Shown: positions 36,826 to 50,129 of the stretch, piece after piece | Numbering within the stretch: position 1 is the stretch's first letter | How the letters are laid out: the number at the start of each line of letters is the position of its first letter | From: Pseudeuparius sepicola | Taxonomy: Eukaryota; Arthropoda; Insecta; Coleoptera; Anthribidae | Direction: 5' to 3' | Assembly (NCBI GenBank): GCA_963920635.1 | Contig: OY987300.1 | Location: forward strand, 62,286,915 to 62,350,914 | DNA: 64,000 bases | Translations under genes and position numbers: made by a program | The notes under the pieces: model-generated | Seen by the model: only the letters and a program-made list of their open reading frames with translations | Told to the model about the DNA's origin: nothing | The model's database searches: none

Positions 36826-38172
36826 CAGAGCTGGGCAGATCTATTTAAAAAAGATCGTTTTAAAGATCTAAGATCGCGATCTTGATCTTAGATCTAGATC
36901 TTTCTTGTTTCACTATAAAGAACGATCTTTTTTAAAAAGACCGTCTAAAAGATCTGATCTTTGATCTTAATTTGACGATCTTAGATCATTTTAAAGATCT
37001 AAGATTGTTCAAAAGATCTAAGATCGTTTTAAAGATCTAAGATCGTTATAACGTTTCTGTGATTTTTTTATATAAAATAATGTTTTATTTTTGAAGAATA
37101 AAAAATAGTGCTCTAGTTTATTGTAGGAATAAAAGTTTTTGTTTTTATCTACATTCTACATATTTGTAAAATATGTTCTCATTTTGACCTCAATTGATGT
37201 AAGTAGTTCGTTTTTGAAACGTTTCTGTGATTTTTTTATACAAAATAATGTAGGTGGAAAAGGTAGGTATATATTTTTTAGAAGAATGAATAGATTTGTA
37301 CTAACAAGGATTTTTCTTTTTCTATATATGTAATCTACATACTATTTCTAAAATATATGTATTACGAATTCAGTTATACTTACGTTACTTTAAAGCGTTC
37401 ATTTAAAGCAGTTTACCTCAGGAGATCTCAGCTAAAGTGAAAATTGTCAGAATTGGCGAAAATATACAAATGACAAATAATATATACAAACTGATGTACA
37501 TTTTACCTACAACTACAAGAACCTATTTTGAGGTCAAATTTAAATAAATGCTTTATGTTAATTTGTATTTTATTTTCAATTATCTATTTCTCAAAATTAC
37601 GAATTTTATAACTTAAGTTATAAAATTATAAATTGCATAAAAATAATCAGTGAACACTTTTTTAGAAGAAAAGTCTAATTCTCCATAGGTATATCAACTG
37701 ATTCATTACGCAACCAGTTCAGTTAGAGTAGTAACTTGACGTAACTAGTTACGTAAAATTTTAAATTTTACTTTACACAACTAGTTATGTAAAACTGGAC
37801 GTATCATCATTTGCTCAGGTTTTGAAAGATGTCACTTTGTACTATGTTAAAATTAGGAAATTTATAGACATCTATATCTATTAACTATATAATATCATGA
37901 ATTTTGTTCAAAGATCTTAGATCATTTAGAGGATCTTAGATCGCTTAGAAGATCTTAGATCGTTTAGAAGATCTTAGATCGTTTAGAAGATCTTAGATCG
38001 TTCAAAAGATCTTAGATCAATTGATCTTTTTTAAATAGATCATTTTTAGACGATCTTTGATCTACGATCATTTTTGCATGACAAGATCTATTTTTAAAAG
38101 CTTAGATCTTTGTTTCAAAAACGATCTGATCTATGATCTAGATCTTTTTTGGCGCGATCTTTCCCAGCTCTG
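36826..38172. mobile_element. Non-autonomous hAT-type element 2 (1347 bp) with AAGATCTTAGATCG arrays
   Basis: The terminal inverted repeats begin CAGAGCTGGG. The 8 bp target duplication TGTGACAG is perfect (36818-36825 and 38173-38180). Both subterminal regions hold many copies of AAGATCTTAGATCGTTT-like words, five or more in a row at 37915-38010. No coding sequence was found. It lies only 82 bp from element 1. Confidence 0.9.
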
Positions 38173-38180
38173 TGTGACAG

Positions 38181-40317
38181 TGTCATATGGATATAAAAGC
38201 AATAATGGATATAAGCACAGAATATTTTAGTTATTCTGTGATATAAGACAAGGTCAAAAATTAAAATGGCATACTAATTTTTTATTACAATCTACCAAAA
38301 CATAGATGATAGGCAATTTTAATTTTTGCTAAATCTGCCGCCTATATTGTATTTCTGTTATGTGTCAAAACTTACTCCCACTGCCAGTTATGGTTGCAAA
38401 AACGGAACGGTTATGAAATCAACAAAAAACACCAAAAGGTATTTTTTCAATATTAGGGCTTTTTCAGCAGAAGAGCATGTGCAGTTTCATTTTGATGTTC
38501 CTAAAAGGAAACCGCGCATGCTTTTGACTTTGACAGTTTCGAACTGATTTCAAACGGTTTGAAATTCTGCTGAAACAGACCTAATAATTAAAAGGGAAAT
38601 GAAACTACAACACCAGACTATAAACCAAAAGGACGCTTGCAGATTGTTTTCAGTTTCCGCTAGCACAAAACAGCTAAAGTCAAGTTTCACCCACCAATAG
38701 CCCACAGTAGACAAAAGTCCCGACTGGAGTTACAGAATTTGATACCATATGTTCGGAGCATTGCTAACTATTTAGACTGCATTTTTTTCTGCCTTTGATC
38801 GACCTTGGTAAGAATCAATGTCGAGGCAGACTGCTCATGCACATGTCTTTATAGAAAAACACTGCTAATTGCCAATAGTGCTGGACAAAAATATGGATTC
38901 ACGGTATTGCTCCTTAATAGCTTTATCTGTGTGATTTACTAATTTTCCTACACTCACTGGGATTACTAAGGTTTTCCCTTATCGGGAAAAATCGACTTTA
39001 GCCTCAAATGGCAACAAAACACCCCCGCATAAGCATTCAGTTGCTTCTGGGATATTCCTAGTTTGGAGTATTGTGAGGGTTATTGCTTATCAAAGGGATA
39101 TTATGGTTATTTTACCAATAATAATAATCTGCCAGAATAAAACATTTCTTGACAAACGTGGTTTATTTCATGGAATAATAGACCGTCAGACAGTGACAAA
39201 TTTTCCTTACTGATTTTCTCATTTATGCCTTGGAGAGGGTTGAAAGGTAAATCGATGCTGAGTCAAAATTTGTGACATGCCGATTTTTTGTTCAAATGGT
39301 CACTTGCGATGTTTTCTTCAATTTTACAAAACATCATATCTTAATTCCACTCAGAAACTTAAATAAATTTAACTTTTGTTGCATCGTAAACACCAATTCT
39401 TATTTTCTGTTGGCCTAAAGGGACCAAAAATATCTTATGACATGAAAATTATTAACTTAAGGAACCCTTATTTGTAAATCCTCAGGTCCAATCTTAACCT
39501 TACATTGGTTGAGGCCCCTGGTTGAGGTCCCTGGGCTGGGAGCAATCGCTCTTGTCCTGCCAGTATGCTACAAACTCGTATAATTTTTTATTGTCTCACG
39601 TCTGACATTTTTTATGGTCTTCGCTTTCAGGGAAATCAAACGAATCAGTGGGTAACACCGCTCTATTATGGAAACCACTAGGTATTTGTTGGTGACTCCA
39701 TTTATCGCGGAGAGTACACATTAAGGCAAAGGTGTCACTTAATATGAGTAGTCGGTCAGTAATTCAGTTTTTATTATTTGGTCCGCTGTTAATGTTATAC
39801 ATAATTTCGAGGCCAACTAAAGTAAGCAATAAGTACGGCAAATGATTACTAATGCATATGATATCTATATCAAAATGAAGGGTGTTACAAAATGTAGTAG
39901 ACTGTGGATTCTTTTTTATTTGTTTTATTTTTTGTAAAAATCCACCTAAATAAAATTAGCTCCAGGTCGGGTTAGCTCAGTTGGAGTAGTGCTTTCTGCA
40001 CGAATGGTGATATAAAAATCTCTTGTGAATGAATGGTGTTATCCCTTATTCAAGACACAATTTGTATTATCTGCAACGAATTTGGAAAATAAGTAAGTAT
40101 ATGGTTTCAATGTGGAATGTATAAAAATGGTCACACCAAGCCTTCGCTAGTCAAAGATGATACTAAACATTTGTGATTTTTGTATTTAGGATGTCTTTAT
40201 ATCTACCGTAAAAGATACCCAAGCCGGATTTAATGATTTGTTATAATATATTCTCTCCTGGATACCCTTACAATATATTTTTTTATGTCCGCAGTTAACC
40301 CAATATAGTGACCGTCG
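38181..40317. other. Intergenic, no gene recognised
   Basis: There is a short inverted pair at 38462-38572 (TTTCAGCAGAA and TTCTGCTGAAA). The stretch from 38600 to 39960 shows no repeat or reading frame that could be named. Confidence 0.4.
39968..40008 (+). pseudogene. tRNA-like A-box fragment, possible SINE head
   Basis: GGTTAGCTCAGTTGG matches a tRNA D arm / pol III A box. No B box or T arm follows at the right distance, so it is not a tRNA gene. Confidence 0.35.
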
Positions 40318-40446
40318 TTAAGGGTGTTCTTTATTATTAGCATTTCTCTCGATAGTGTTTTCTTGTAAGAATGTTGTAATAATATCCTCCTCTTTGTCGA
40401 GTTCGTCCAACAATAGATGGAAAACAAGGTCGCTTTCAGAACCCAT
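40318..40446 (-). pseudogene. PIF/Harbinger-like protein N-terminal fragment
   Basis: A 42-residue frame starts at ATG and has an acidic, leucine-rich start (MGSESDLVFHLLLDELDKEE). After the stop, another frame gives RRSLYWV, similar in feel to the RRxxYWV block near the start of HARBI1-like transposases. The rest of the protein is absent. The family call rests on these short similarities. Confidence 0.35.
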
Positions 40447-40963
40447 GGCTGACGTACAAGGCAAAACACTACCCCTGTGTCGGCCGTATACATCAGCCGC
40501 AATGCGTCTGCCATACGTGTCGGCCGCGTCATAGGAAATGTGCCCAGAATAAAATGGGGAAAAAAAATTTTGTTCCGCGACTGCTATATTCTTTATTTTG
40601 CTTCTTTGTTCCTGTTCCTTGTTCCTTCCCCGCTATTTATACTATTACATTTACTATTCTTTATAAATTAGCGCAACACCTGTACTGCCCTGTACCCTGT
40701 ACAGGCGGGCACAGGCGTTGGGGCTAACCTCCTGACTAGCCGCCATTGTACACCGCCCCGGGCGTAGTTCTGTTTCGGCTGCTACGCCGTTAGTGGCGCT
40801 AGAGTTGATGCCGCCACGCTAGCTATTTGGCGGCGATAAATTCCTTCGCCCCAGTCGATCGCGGACTGCTCTAGAGAATGCGTCAGCGTTGGCCGCCTCC
40901 AGACTCCGCGGGCGTACCTCGCGACCTCGTGTTCTCGTTCTTGTATTCTATTGTATAAACAAA

Positions 40964-42078
40964 ATGAAGAATAGCGTACAGGACATTTTGGAAGGAAACT
41001 TTTTAAGACTTTCATTGTCTGAAAAAGTTGAAATAAAAACTCTTGGCAGGCCAACTCCAGATTTACAATTAACTCAACCGGATAAAAATGCAAACGGCAA
41101 TTATACGCGACACTTTTTAGAAGTACGTATGACAAGAACAAGTGGATATCTGGATGCGACAAATTAAATGAAAAATGCACTGTTTTGTTTTCCCTGCTTA
41201 CTGTTTTATAAAGAAGGAATGGGAATGGATAAAACATGGACTAGAATAGGATTCAAAGATTTAAAACATTTAATAAAAAAATAAAAAAACACGAGCTTTC
41301 TATTCGGCACATGAATTGTTCTACAGAACTAGCATTTTTAGGCAAGGTTAGTATTGCCGCTCAGTTATATTCCACGTACCGGCAAAACATTATTAAACAT
41401 AACGAAACCGTGGATAAAAATAGATATATTTTAAAAAGAATAATAAACTGCATAAAATTGTATGGCAAACTAGAATTAGCGATGCGAGGGCAGGACGAAA
41501 AAAACTCTCAAAATCATGGGATTTTTCGAGAATTAATCGATTTTACATCCGAGTTAGATTATATTATGAAAGAACATTTAAAAAGTTCTACAGTATTCAA
41601 GGGTACATCAAAAACGGTTCAAAATGAAATTTTGAAAAGCATGCTGGAAGTTTGTCGCCAAGAAATTCGATAGCAAATAAATAATACAGCCTTTTTGGCC
41701 ATACAGATACAGTGTGATGAAACAACCGACATTTCGAATCATTGTCAAATGGTAATGATATTTAGATATTTGGATAGTGGTAAGTGGTAAGTACCTATCT
41801 ACTTCAGCTTATAAATTTTTTTAGTAGGAATTACGGATTTTGCGTTATTAACTTTTTCTTTGAAAAACGGGAATTATTGTTTTATGCACTTTTTTACTTT
41901 TTATATCAAAATTATGCAAAAATAAGTGATTTCTACTAATAAGAAAAAATTAAAAAGCCCATGCCGAAAGTAGGTACCCACCTCCACCTCGGTACCCCCC
42001 TATTTTTTTAAGTGGCGCACGAGTGTGTTCTTTTCAAAACGTAGCCCCCCTTGTGCATTAACCCACGAGCCGCCACTG
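40964..42078 (+). pseudogene. hAT transposase fragment (DUF4371 type), broken
   Basis: Pieces in shifting frames follow the order of a hAT/ZMYM-like transposase. GRPTPDLQLTQ then NGNYTRHFLE is the start of a TTF-type zinc finger. ALFCFPCLLF is the end of that finger, in another frame from 41168. At 41311-41673 comes a DUF4371-like block with LAMRGQDE and FRELIDFTSELD. Then CDETTDISNHCQM follows to about 41790, after which the protein is lost. The catalytic C-terminal half is missing. At 42040-42078 a terminal repeat reading, on the minus strand, CAGTGGCGGCTCGTGGG is a hAT-style right end. No matching left end was found, so the copy is truncated and dead. Confidence 0.75.
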
Positions 42079-43135
42079 GCCCATAGACCAGTTTAGCATT
42101 GAGCCTATAGGGGGTGTACATATTTCTTATATTCATCATATGCAGGGTAAATGAATTGGTTACTGGCAACGAATATAGACTAGAGTTTGGATACCCTACT
42201 TAGTAGTAACATAGGTATCATAATTTAAATATATTTAAATTTACTTGCGGGCGGGACTACATGGTTCCTCCCTATCATAACAATTATTAATTAAACAAAA
42301 CAATATTTACTTTTTAAAAAGATTATGTCTAGTACAAAATATGTACATATGTGTGAACTTTTCAATAATTAAAAAATTATTCCTGTAAAATTTGAATGTT
42401 GATGCTTACAATATTTTGTCATCAATGTAACATTTTGTCGTAGAAGCTCCAGAAAGGACACTTCTGAAAAAAAAGTGGGGAAAAAGGCAAAAACTAAAGT
42501 AAGAATAGTCTTTTGAAATTTCACAAATTTACTCAGTTTTTCATTTTGAACAAGTTTCCTTAATAACTCTTTGTCTTAAATCAAAAAGGTCACTGCGCTG
42601 TTGTAACAAATTAGTTTTTCAAAATTTCTAGGCATACATTATTTTTCAAAACTAAAATTGTGTTACAGTCACAAATTTTCAAAACAAGAAAGGCTGAACC
42701 CCAGAAGCAAAAATTTCAACTTCAAATTTTTTGTCTTTTACAAGGGCCATTCACCTCTCCGGGACACACTGTAGAGTGCAATGTATGGAAGCAACTTTTC
42801 TGTTTATGGGATACTCAACAGATTTGTCTGTGACGTGGGAATATAGATATGAACATCAGATAAATAAAAATAAAGTTATATTCAAAATAGTTTCCTATTT
42901 TTTTTATAATTTATTTAAATAAACTTATGAACAATGATATCAAACATCTAGGCTCAGTTTCCTTAAAGTAAGAGTCAATATCCCAATAACTGACACTAAT
43001 TGGAAGAGAGGCCCTAGATTGCTATTATTTGTAATTTTTTTATTTATTTACACATAGAACACAAAAACATATACCTAAAGTGGGTAAATAACCATTTCCA
43101 AGGGAATAAGATAAAAATGGTAAATTTATATTGTA
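42079..43135. other. Intergenic with an inverted family D repeat
   Basis: 42440-42775 is a reversed family D copy ending TCCGGGACACACTG before TA. The rest is AT-rich and carries no recognised gene. Confidence 0.5.
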
Positions 43136-43884
43136 TTACTTATAAGATATGTCTTTTGTGATGTGCAAAAAGACCCCATCTGATACCATTTTCCCAATTA
43201 ACTTTGCAGTATTCCTAGCATCATGTAATCCACAATGCTGCCTCCCTTCAAAGGATAATCCCAAATCCGTTAATGCTCCTAACAATCCATTGGGTACCCT
43301 GATATAATGTTCCTAGAGAATAAAAATTTGCTAAGGGAATATAAACTCCAACCTTGTTTAACCTACCTTGTAAAGTGCCCTCACATCCATCCATTTTAGA
43401 AAAATTTCGCTTAATGGAAGCCTTTTGCGCTTAGCTTCATTTTTTAGGCATGTCCCCAAATCCCAATCGGACCAAGTAGCAAAGGCACATTTTTTACCAT
43501 GAATTGGTGAGGAAGGAAATACCAGTTGATATTTTAGAATTTGCTCGCTGAGCCACTTGCTGAATAACATTAAACATGTGGGCAATGGAACCCCATTGTC
43601 GACTTGGGTCTGTTGAATGCCTAACTTCAATGGTTAAAAAATCAAAATACTGACATTTGATTACCTGTTAACTGGGTGCAAAATGGACTTAATTTTGGCC
43701 TTTCTACAGGCATGACATATTGCTGAAATTCCTCCACTATTTTCGATCGCCTCAAATCAAATAGCACACAGGGAAATTCTATTATTTCTGGTGACCCCTT
43801 ATTAAACTCATTTTTATCCCAACATGTTGCTTCTAAGTCGAGTACAAGCAAGTAGTCGAATAATACATGATTGTATCTAGGCAT
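43136..43884 (-). CDS. ERI1/Snipper-type 3'-5' exonuclease (DEDDh), complete
   Basis: Exons are 43665-43884, 43367-43620 and 43136-43312, joined in frame with GT-AG sites to 216 aa. Proteins of this family trim the 3' ends of structured or small RNAs and histone mRNA; the short form without a SAP domain resembles Drosophila Snipper and human ERI2/ERI3. The DEDDh motifs are all present: LDLEATC (Asp16, Glu18), the EIIEFPCVLFD block, FCTQLTGI at the first junction, ATWSDWDLG (Asp127 likely catalytic) and HCGLHDARNTA (His184, Asp189). The start at 43884 is the only in-frame ATG before the domain. A frame open upstream for about 37 codons has no earlier ATG. The exact ERI subtype and RNA substrate are not decided by the sequence. 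Confidence 0.9.
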
Positions 43885-45335
43885 AATATGTTGCTCGACA
43901 AATATAGTTTCAATAGCATTTAATTTCCTACAATTATTGGCAATGCTTTTATCAGATCCGAAGTGCAGAATAAATACCTTACGCTGCTAAAAGCCATGTG
44001 TTATTCATTTTTGTCCAAAACTATCACGAATATAAAAGTAACAAAAAAATTTTCACGTTTTTTTTTACATTTTTTAATTTGTAATAATTTTTTTCTACTT
44101 TTTGGTTATGTCATTGTCATTTTGAACTCTGCTTTGACGCCCACCGTTAAACCAATTTTTTAGATGGCCGCCTACTTATTTTTTATTCCTTTAAAAATAT
44201 AATATACAAACTTCCACACAGCTTTCAGCCACAAAATATATACGTTACATTCGTCAGGTACAAAAAAAATGGATTTTCTGCTGATGCTGATAAACGATTT
44301 TCATTTCAGTTATTGTTGTATTGTTGTTGTTTTATTCGTCTCATTGGATTAGGTAACTAGGATCATTATCCATGCTCATCCCATAAAAAATGATACCATT
44401 TATTGTTGGGGGAATAACGTGGCGTGCAGTGCACGTCTTACTTGTGTCGTAATATAGAAGAATTTTACTACGCCGAGAAGGCCAATCCTTATGGGAGCAC
44501 TTGAATCGAGCGGGGTTGCGCGATTGCCACATCGACTGGCAGTCGAGTCGACGGCGCGGCGCGGCGAGCGAGCCTGCCCCATATAAAATACAAATATTTA
44601 TATGGCCTGCCCGGCCTGCCACCTGCCGGCCGGCCGTTCCAGTAGATCCGATCCGTTCGGAACAGAGAAATGGATTTCTCTGGTTCGGAATCAGATATGC
44701 GAATGCGCTACGCCTAGTGATGTGGCAACGTTGCGCGTCGGACTACGCCTAACTTTACCGAATGGATACTGGCTTCCAGAGCGGGTGTCAATTTGGGGGG
44801 TCAAAAATTTAACATTGGAATGGTTTTCTTGGCGACGGCGTAGTAGATTCTTCTATGGTCATACCACTTTTATCCCCTTCAGTATTTGATATTATTATAC
44901 AGATATTATATCACTACCATAGACCATATAGATAGCACGCCTGACGCCCATACGCAGAGCACGGCCCTCGCAAAATAAGCTGGACCGCCATTGGGCCTTA
45001 GTCCTTAGTCCCTCCACGGCCTCCACCAATCACCAATTTTTAGCCAAAATTATGGGCATTCTAGGGGATTTAGAGTGCATTATAGGGGAAAAGCGCAATT
45101 TGTGGTGGCAACACAAAATGACATTTGACAACAGACAACCCCACGGCCCTCGTGGATTTGACATTTGACAGCAAATGACGTGAGATTGCTTTTAATAATT
45201 CTAAACAACTTTTATTTATAACCTTTTGCTGAATTTTTTGAAATAAGGGTAAATAAGGGTAATTTACTCTTGTAGAATTTTTACATTTTTTGACCTACCC
45301 TTACCCTTGTACCTATGCTGTTTAACCATTCTAAG
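43885..45335. other. Intergenic, with a GC-rich block
   Basis: 44400-44830 is GC-rich, with words such as CGACGGCGCGGCGCGGCG and GCCGGCCGGCCG and several overlapping frames that match nothing known. At 44958-45175 lie two end pieces of the CACGGCCCTCG repeat family, seen whole at 55955-56560. Confidence 0.4.
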
Positions 45336-46374
45336 CAAGGGCGTCGCCAGCCGATGGCCCAGGGGGCGAGAGGGGCAGGGTATGAAACAAAAAATTATTT
45401 TGTCTGTGAAAAATTTGTTACCGAACCATGACCATGACTACTATTTGTTATGTAAAAAAGTTTAACGAAAAACTGACATCTATATCTTAAGAAGTCATCA
45501 CTTCTACCGAGTGTCCCGCGACGCACATTCTTTTTTGAATAACCCAGTAACATGCACTGATAGAAGGATTTATTTGTATTCAATAAGATTTGTTAATATT
45601 ATTTAAGAAATGGGTTATTACCGAATATTCTCTAATAAATATTTATTAACAGTTAACAAATCAATTACTAGAAAGCATTTTGTTTCACCAAAAACATATT
45701 TATTAATATATGAAATATAAAAAATGATTTATTAATATTTAATAAATCATTTGTTTGTCGTATTATATATCACCTCATTTTCTCAATTTTCTCAAACTAT
45801 GAATGAATAAAAATATATAAAAAAATAATTTAAGCAGAAAGATAATGAATAATAAAGAAAACAATCATTTAAAATATATTTTTTTATTACAGATATATAT
45901 TAAAATAAATTGATTTTAAGCAACCATATATTTATTCAATATTCAATTGTAATAAATATTTGTTTGTCTCCAAGAAACTTCTGAAAAGAGTTTTAATAAA
46001 TCTAGTTTATTACTCCCGCTCCCGAATTCCCAAATAAATCCTTCTATCAGTGTGTATGTATGTAATTTCCTTGTAGGTAAGATACCTACCTACCCTACTT
46101 AATGTAGGTGTTATGTATTCAATATTTAATTTAACATCGTTTCACTCGCATATATGAAAAGAATAGAAAGCTAAATTTTGATTTGCTCACAAGCTCAAAG
46201 CAGTCAAAGCTCACATTTATTTATATTTTACAAAAACAACTGACATGATTTTACTGAATATACGAAAGTTAAACGCAGTGACTGAGTGACTCACCAAAAA
46301 AATTTTCCAGATTTTTTGAATCCTCTAAAGGGGGGGCAGCTGCCCCTCCCTGCCCCCCCTTGGCGACGCCCTTG
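45336..46374. mobile_element. Non-autonomous hAT-type element 3 (1039 bp)
   Basis: The terminal inverted repeats are CAAGGGCGTCGCCA and TGGCGACGCCCTTG. The 8 bp target duplication ATTCTAAG is perfect (45328-45335 and 46375-46382). G/C-rich subterminal runs surround an AT-rich interior with TTTATTAATAT-like words and no coding frame. Confidence 0.9.
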
Positions 46375-46507
46375 ATTCTAAGTGCACCTAATATAATATG
46401 ATTATTGCACATGCATCAACTTTCGGCAATATCTGTATTTTGGTTGTGCAATTAATAAAAAAAGTCCCATATATTGCAAACTTAAATGACCACACTGTAT
46501 ATGTGTA

Positions 46508-47724
46508 CAGGGTGTAACTAAACTGATGGTCAAAAATGAACCCACGTATTCTTGGAGTCAAAATAAGGGCACTTCTTCATATATTTTTTCTCCTACGGGC
46601 CATAGTTTTTTTTATACAGAGCGTAGAAGTTTGGAGAAAAATACACATATTTCTTAGTATCTCTAGAAGTATACGAGATATTTTCTTCAAACTTGGCGTG
46701 TCATATGAGCGGATAAGTTGTCAAATTTAAGGTTAATATGAAGCTTGTGAGGCCCCCAGTTGCGGAGATACAGGGTGTTATTAAAATTAATTAGTTCAGA
46801 AAAGTATGAATACCCTGTATAATCGCATTTTTTAAATTTGTTTTGAATGGTAAATTCAATGGTTAACAAAAAGTATCTCTTAGTATTTTTTCATATTCTC
46901 AGCCGTTTTTTAATTATTTTCAAAGAACGGCAATGCTGCAATAAAAAAGTCATTACAATCTGTGGATGTCAATTAAACTTGGCATTATTTGAATCATTTG
47001 GCTGCCAACTTTGCACATTAGTATCAATATTTTGAAAAATAATATTTTCATTTGAAGAATTGACTGATATGCACTTTTGCTATGGACTTGCGAATGGCAA
47101 TAATAAACATGCGGAAACGCATAGTTGCGTGTATTGAAAGAGACGGCGGTCATTTCGAACATTTAATAATTTAATTTTCTAATAGCAATACGTTTCTTTT
47201 ATTATCGTTTTTGCTTTTGCATTTTGTTAAATAAAGTTTAATTGACATCCACAGATTGCTAGATTTATTCTTAAAGTGACTATTGTTCATTGCAGCGTTG
47301 CCGTTCTTTAAAAATAATTAAGAAACGGCTGCGAATATGAATAAATACTAAGAGATACTTTTTGTTAACCATTCTATTCACCACTCGAAACAAATTTAAA
47401 AAATGCGATTATACAGGAGATTCATATTTTTCTGAACCAATTAATTTTACTAACACCCTGTATCTCCGCAACTGGGAGCCTCAGAAGCTTCATGCCAACC
47501 TTAAGTTTGACGGCTCATCTGCTCATGTGACACGCCAAGTTTGAAGAAAATATCTCGTATACTTCTAGAAATACTAAAAAATATGTGTATTTTTCTCCAA
47601 ACTTATACGCTCTGTATAAAAAAAACTATGGTCCGTAGAAGAAAAAAATATATGAAGAAGTGCCCTTATTTTGACTCCAAGAATACGTGGTTTCATTTTT
47701 GACCATCAGTTTAGTTACACCCTG
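46508..47724. mobile_element. Foldback element, CAGGGTGTAACTAAACTGAT ends
   Basis: TA flanks both ends. The arms of about 450 bases pair closely, including CACGTATTCTTGGAGTCAAA and its complement. The inner part holds AACGGCAATGCTGCAAT/CATTGCAGCGTTGCCGTT and two opposed copies of TGGATGTCAATTAAACTT. It has no coding capacity. Confidence 0.8.
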
Positions 47725-47936
47725 TATATGTGGGGAAATGATTGTAGTGGAAAAGCAGTCCAGTTTATTTTACGAGGGCCGTGACCCAGAGACAGAGTAT
47801 ATAAATCAACAAGTAGTAGTAAACTTAATCTTGAGAAAACTTCGGCAAATTCAACGACCTTGACGCCATAATAATATGGGGGAATACAAATCAGAGATGT
47901 ATTCAGAAAATCAATTCAGAAAGACAGAGGAGTATC

Positions 47937-49236
47937 CATAGACGTAACTAGGGGGGGGGGGGCTAGGGGGGGCTTAGCCCCCCCTAAATTTCTATTAGCC
48001 CTCCCTAAAATGTAAAGGATGTGCGAAGATATGCTTCTCGCAAACAGAATAGATCTAACATTCTGACAACGCAACGTTACGCAACACGGCGAACACCGCA
48101 CGCGCCTTTTTAAATTTACCAGTTTCGACGAATCGCTTGCTCTTGCGGAATCTTGCGCTTGCGCCTTGTGCCCCCACAAAATCCGACTGAAATTTACACG
48201 CGCAAGCGAGAGCGAACACACCGTGCCTGCTGCCGAGAGAAAGAGAGACGAGACGAGCGTCGCAGAATGTACTTTTGCTGTGCCAGACTCCAGACTTTTA
48301 TTTTGTTATTCATCCAGTTTATTGTTGTTTCGTTATAATATGTACTATGTAAATAATTTTGCATCACAAAATAGCGGACATTCCCAACATTTTTTCTCTG
48401 CTTTCTACTCGGAAACCTCTACTTTTTCATAATGTTTTTTCTTAAATGAATTAAAAATGATTCAAAATTACCACTTATACATTATTTTTTGAAGCCTTAA
48501 AATAATTAACGTTTTTGGGTGTGGCACCTGAAGGGTGGTACAGGGTGATCCAATCAGTAACGTATTTACACTTCCCCCAAAAATTAAGGCACCACCAAAA
48601 AATACCCAAAAGTTTAAAGTAAATTTTTGTCAAAACCAATAGTCCGATTTGGACGATTTTTTTTTAATAATAGGTTGTCTCTTCCAGAACGTTGGTGTAC
48701 TAACTGTATTTGCATAGAAACCTCTTTTTTATAAATACCGGGTGTCTCAAACTTTTGGGTATTTTTTTGGTGGTGCGTTAATTTTTGGGGGAAGTGTAGA
48801 AGGGCGGGACCGAACCCATTTCGGAATTTGAAAATATTCACTCCAGCTTGTAAATTTGAAGATATTGGGATTTCCCAAGACTAATTTGATATAATTTTTC
48901 TTCAATTTTTTTTAAAAATTTCGCCCGCGGCGCATTTTTTTAAATTATTTTAAATGCCCTTGTTAAAAAAAGACACAAAAATTGTCCCTCCACCACTCGA
49001 AATTAATTACTATATACGTCACAGAAGTGATCCAAACTCGTAGCCCCGGCCTACCATGTTACAGAATGGCATTTAAAAAATATACCTTTTGTAAGTAACG
49101 TACCGACTTTCAAAAATTTCTTCTTAATGGATCCAATAATTCATGGTCGGGGCCTCGCATTTTCATGCGGCACCCGGCCTCGCAAAATCTTGAGCCGGTC
49201 CTGATCAGCCCCCCCTAAAACCTAGTTACGTCTATG
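47937..49236. mobile_element. Non-autonomous hAT-type element 4 (1300 bp)
   Basis: The terminal inverted repeats are CATAGACGTAACTAGG and CCTAGTTACGTCTATG. The 8 bp target duplication GGAGTATC is perfect (47929-47936 and 49237-49244). A G-run of about 12 follows the left end. A small palindrome is nested at 48570-48802. No transposase was found. Confidence 0.88.
48570..48802. repeat. Nested inverted repeat in hAT-type element 4
   Basis: CACTTCCCCCAAAAATTAA and CACCACCAAAAAAATACCC at the left pair with their complements at 48757-48802. It is probably a small foldback that entered the larger element. Confidence 0.6.
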
Positions 49237-49244
49237 GGAGTATC

Positions 49245-50129
49245 AGGGCATTTTGTAATTTATATAACGTGGTATATACAGTTCGGTATGTATAAATTTG
49301 TCAAGCAGTCGAGCTATTTTGTTAAATTAGGAAAATTAGTTCTGTAAGAATAAATAAAATATTTGTTGAAGCAACGAAAAAAGCAGGCATGTGAAATGAA
49401 TAAGGAATTATTTCTGCTTAAACTTCATTGTTGAGGTTGTAACTAATAACAGCGAAATATTGCTCCCTGTCTATTTAAAAATATCTTTAAAATCTTGTTT
49501 AGTTAGTAATAGGCAAAAATATTTCAAATAACTTTTTACAGATGTTTTATACAGAGTCATTAAGTGAAAAAATGCAGACAACTTGAATTTTTTATTTGAA
49601 AAAAATCAGTAAAACATATCAAAACACTACCTAAGGGGGTTGATAAAAGTTTGTGATTTGGTTTTTATAATATTACAAAACCGGTTTTAGGTCATTTCAA
49701 ACGATTTATATAACATTTTTTCTGCCTATCGAATACTGCTATCGGGGGTTTAAGGGAACAGGTACGAGGTACGTACAAATGAAAATATTTCTACTGATGA
49801 CGCCATACGGGGACATAGCAAGGCCTACTATAAAGACCGTTGGCCTCGGGGACATAGGTAATCAGTTTGTTTACATTCTTCGCCAGGATAACATAACAAT
49901 ATTAAGAATTTAGAACGGTATACAGGGTTAACTATGACTTAGTACAAAAAATTTTACCACGTGCGCAGGGTGGCTTAAGAAAACATAGAATAATATTTTT
50001 AGATTTTTTTACGATCTTAAAAAAAGGGTAAAAACCCCTATTTTATCTGTAAATCTTCGCCTCTAATGATGTCATCCAATATGGCTTCGGAAGTACTGAC
50101 AGCTGTAAGTGATTTCCGCGGTGTTGCCG
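49245..50129. other. Intergenic, no gene recognised
   Basis: AT-rich. A short possible coding start, MASEVLTA followed by a GTAAGT donor, lies at 50081-50110 but has no recognisable continuation. Confidence 0.35.
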
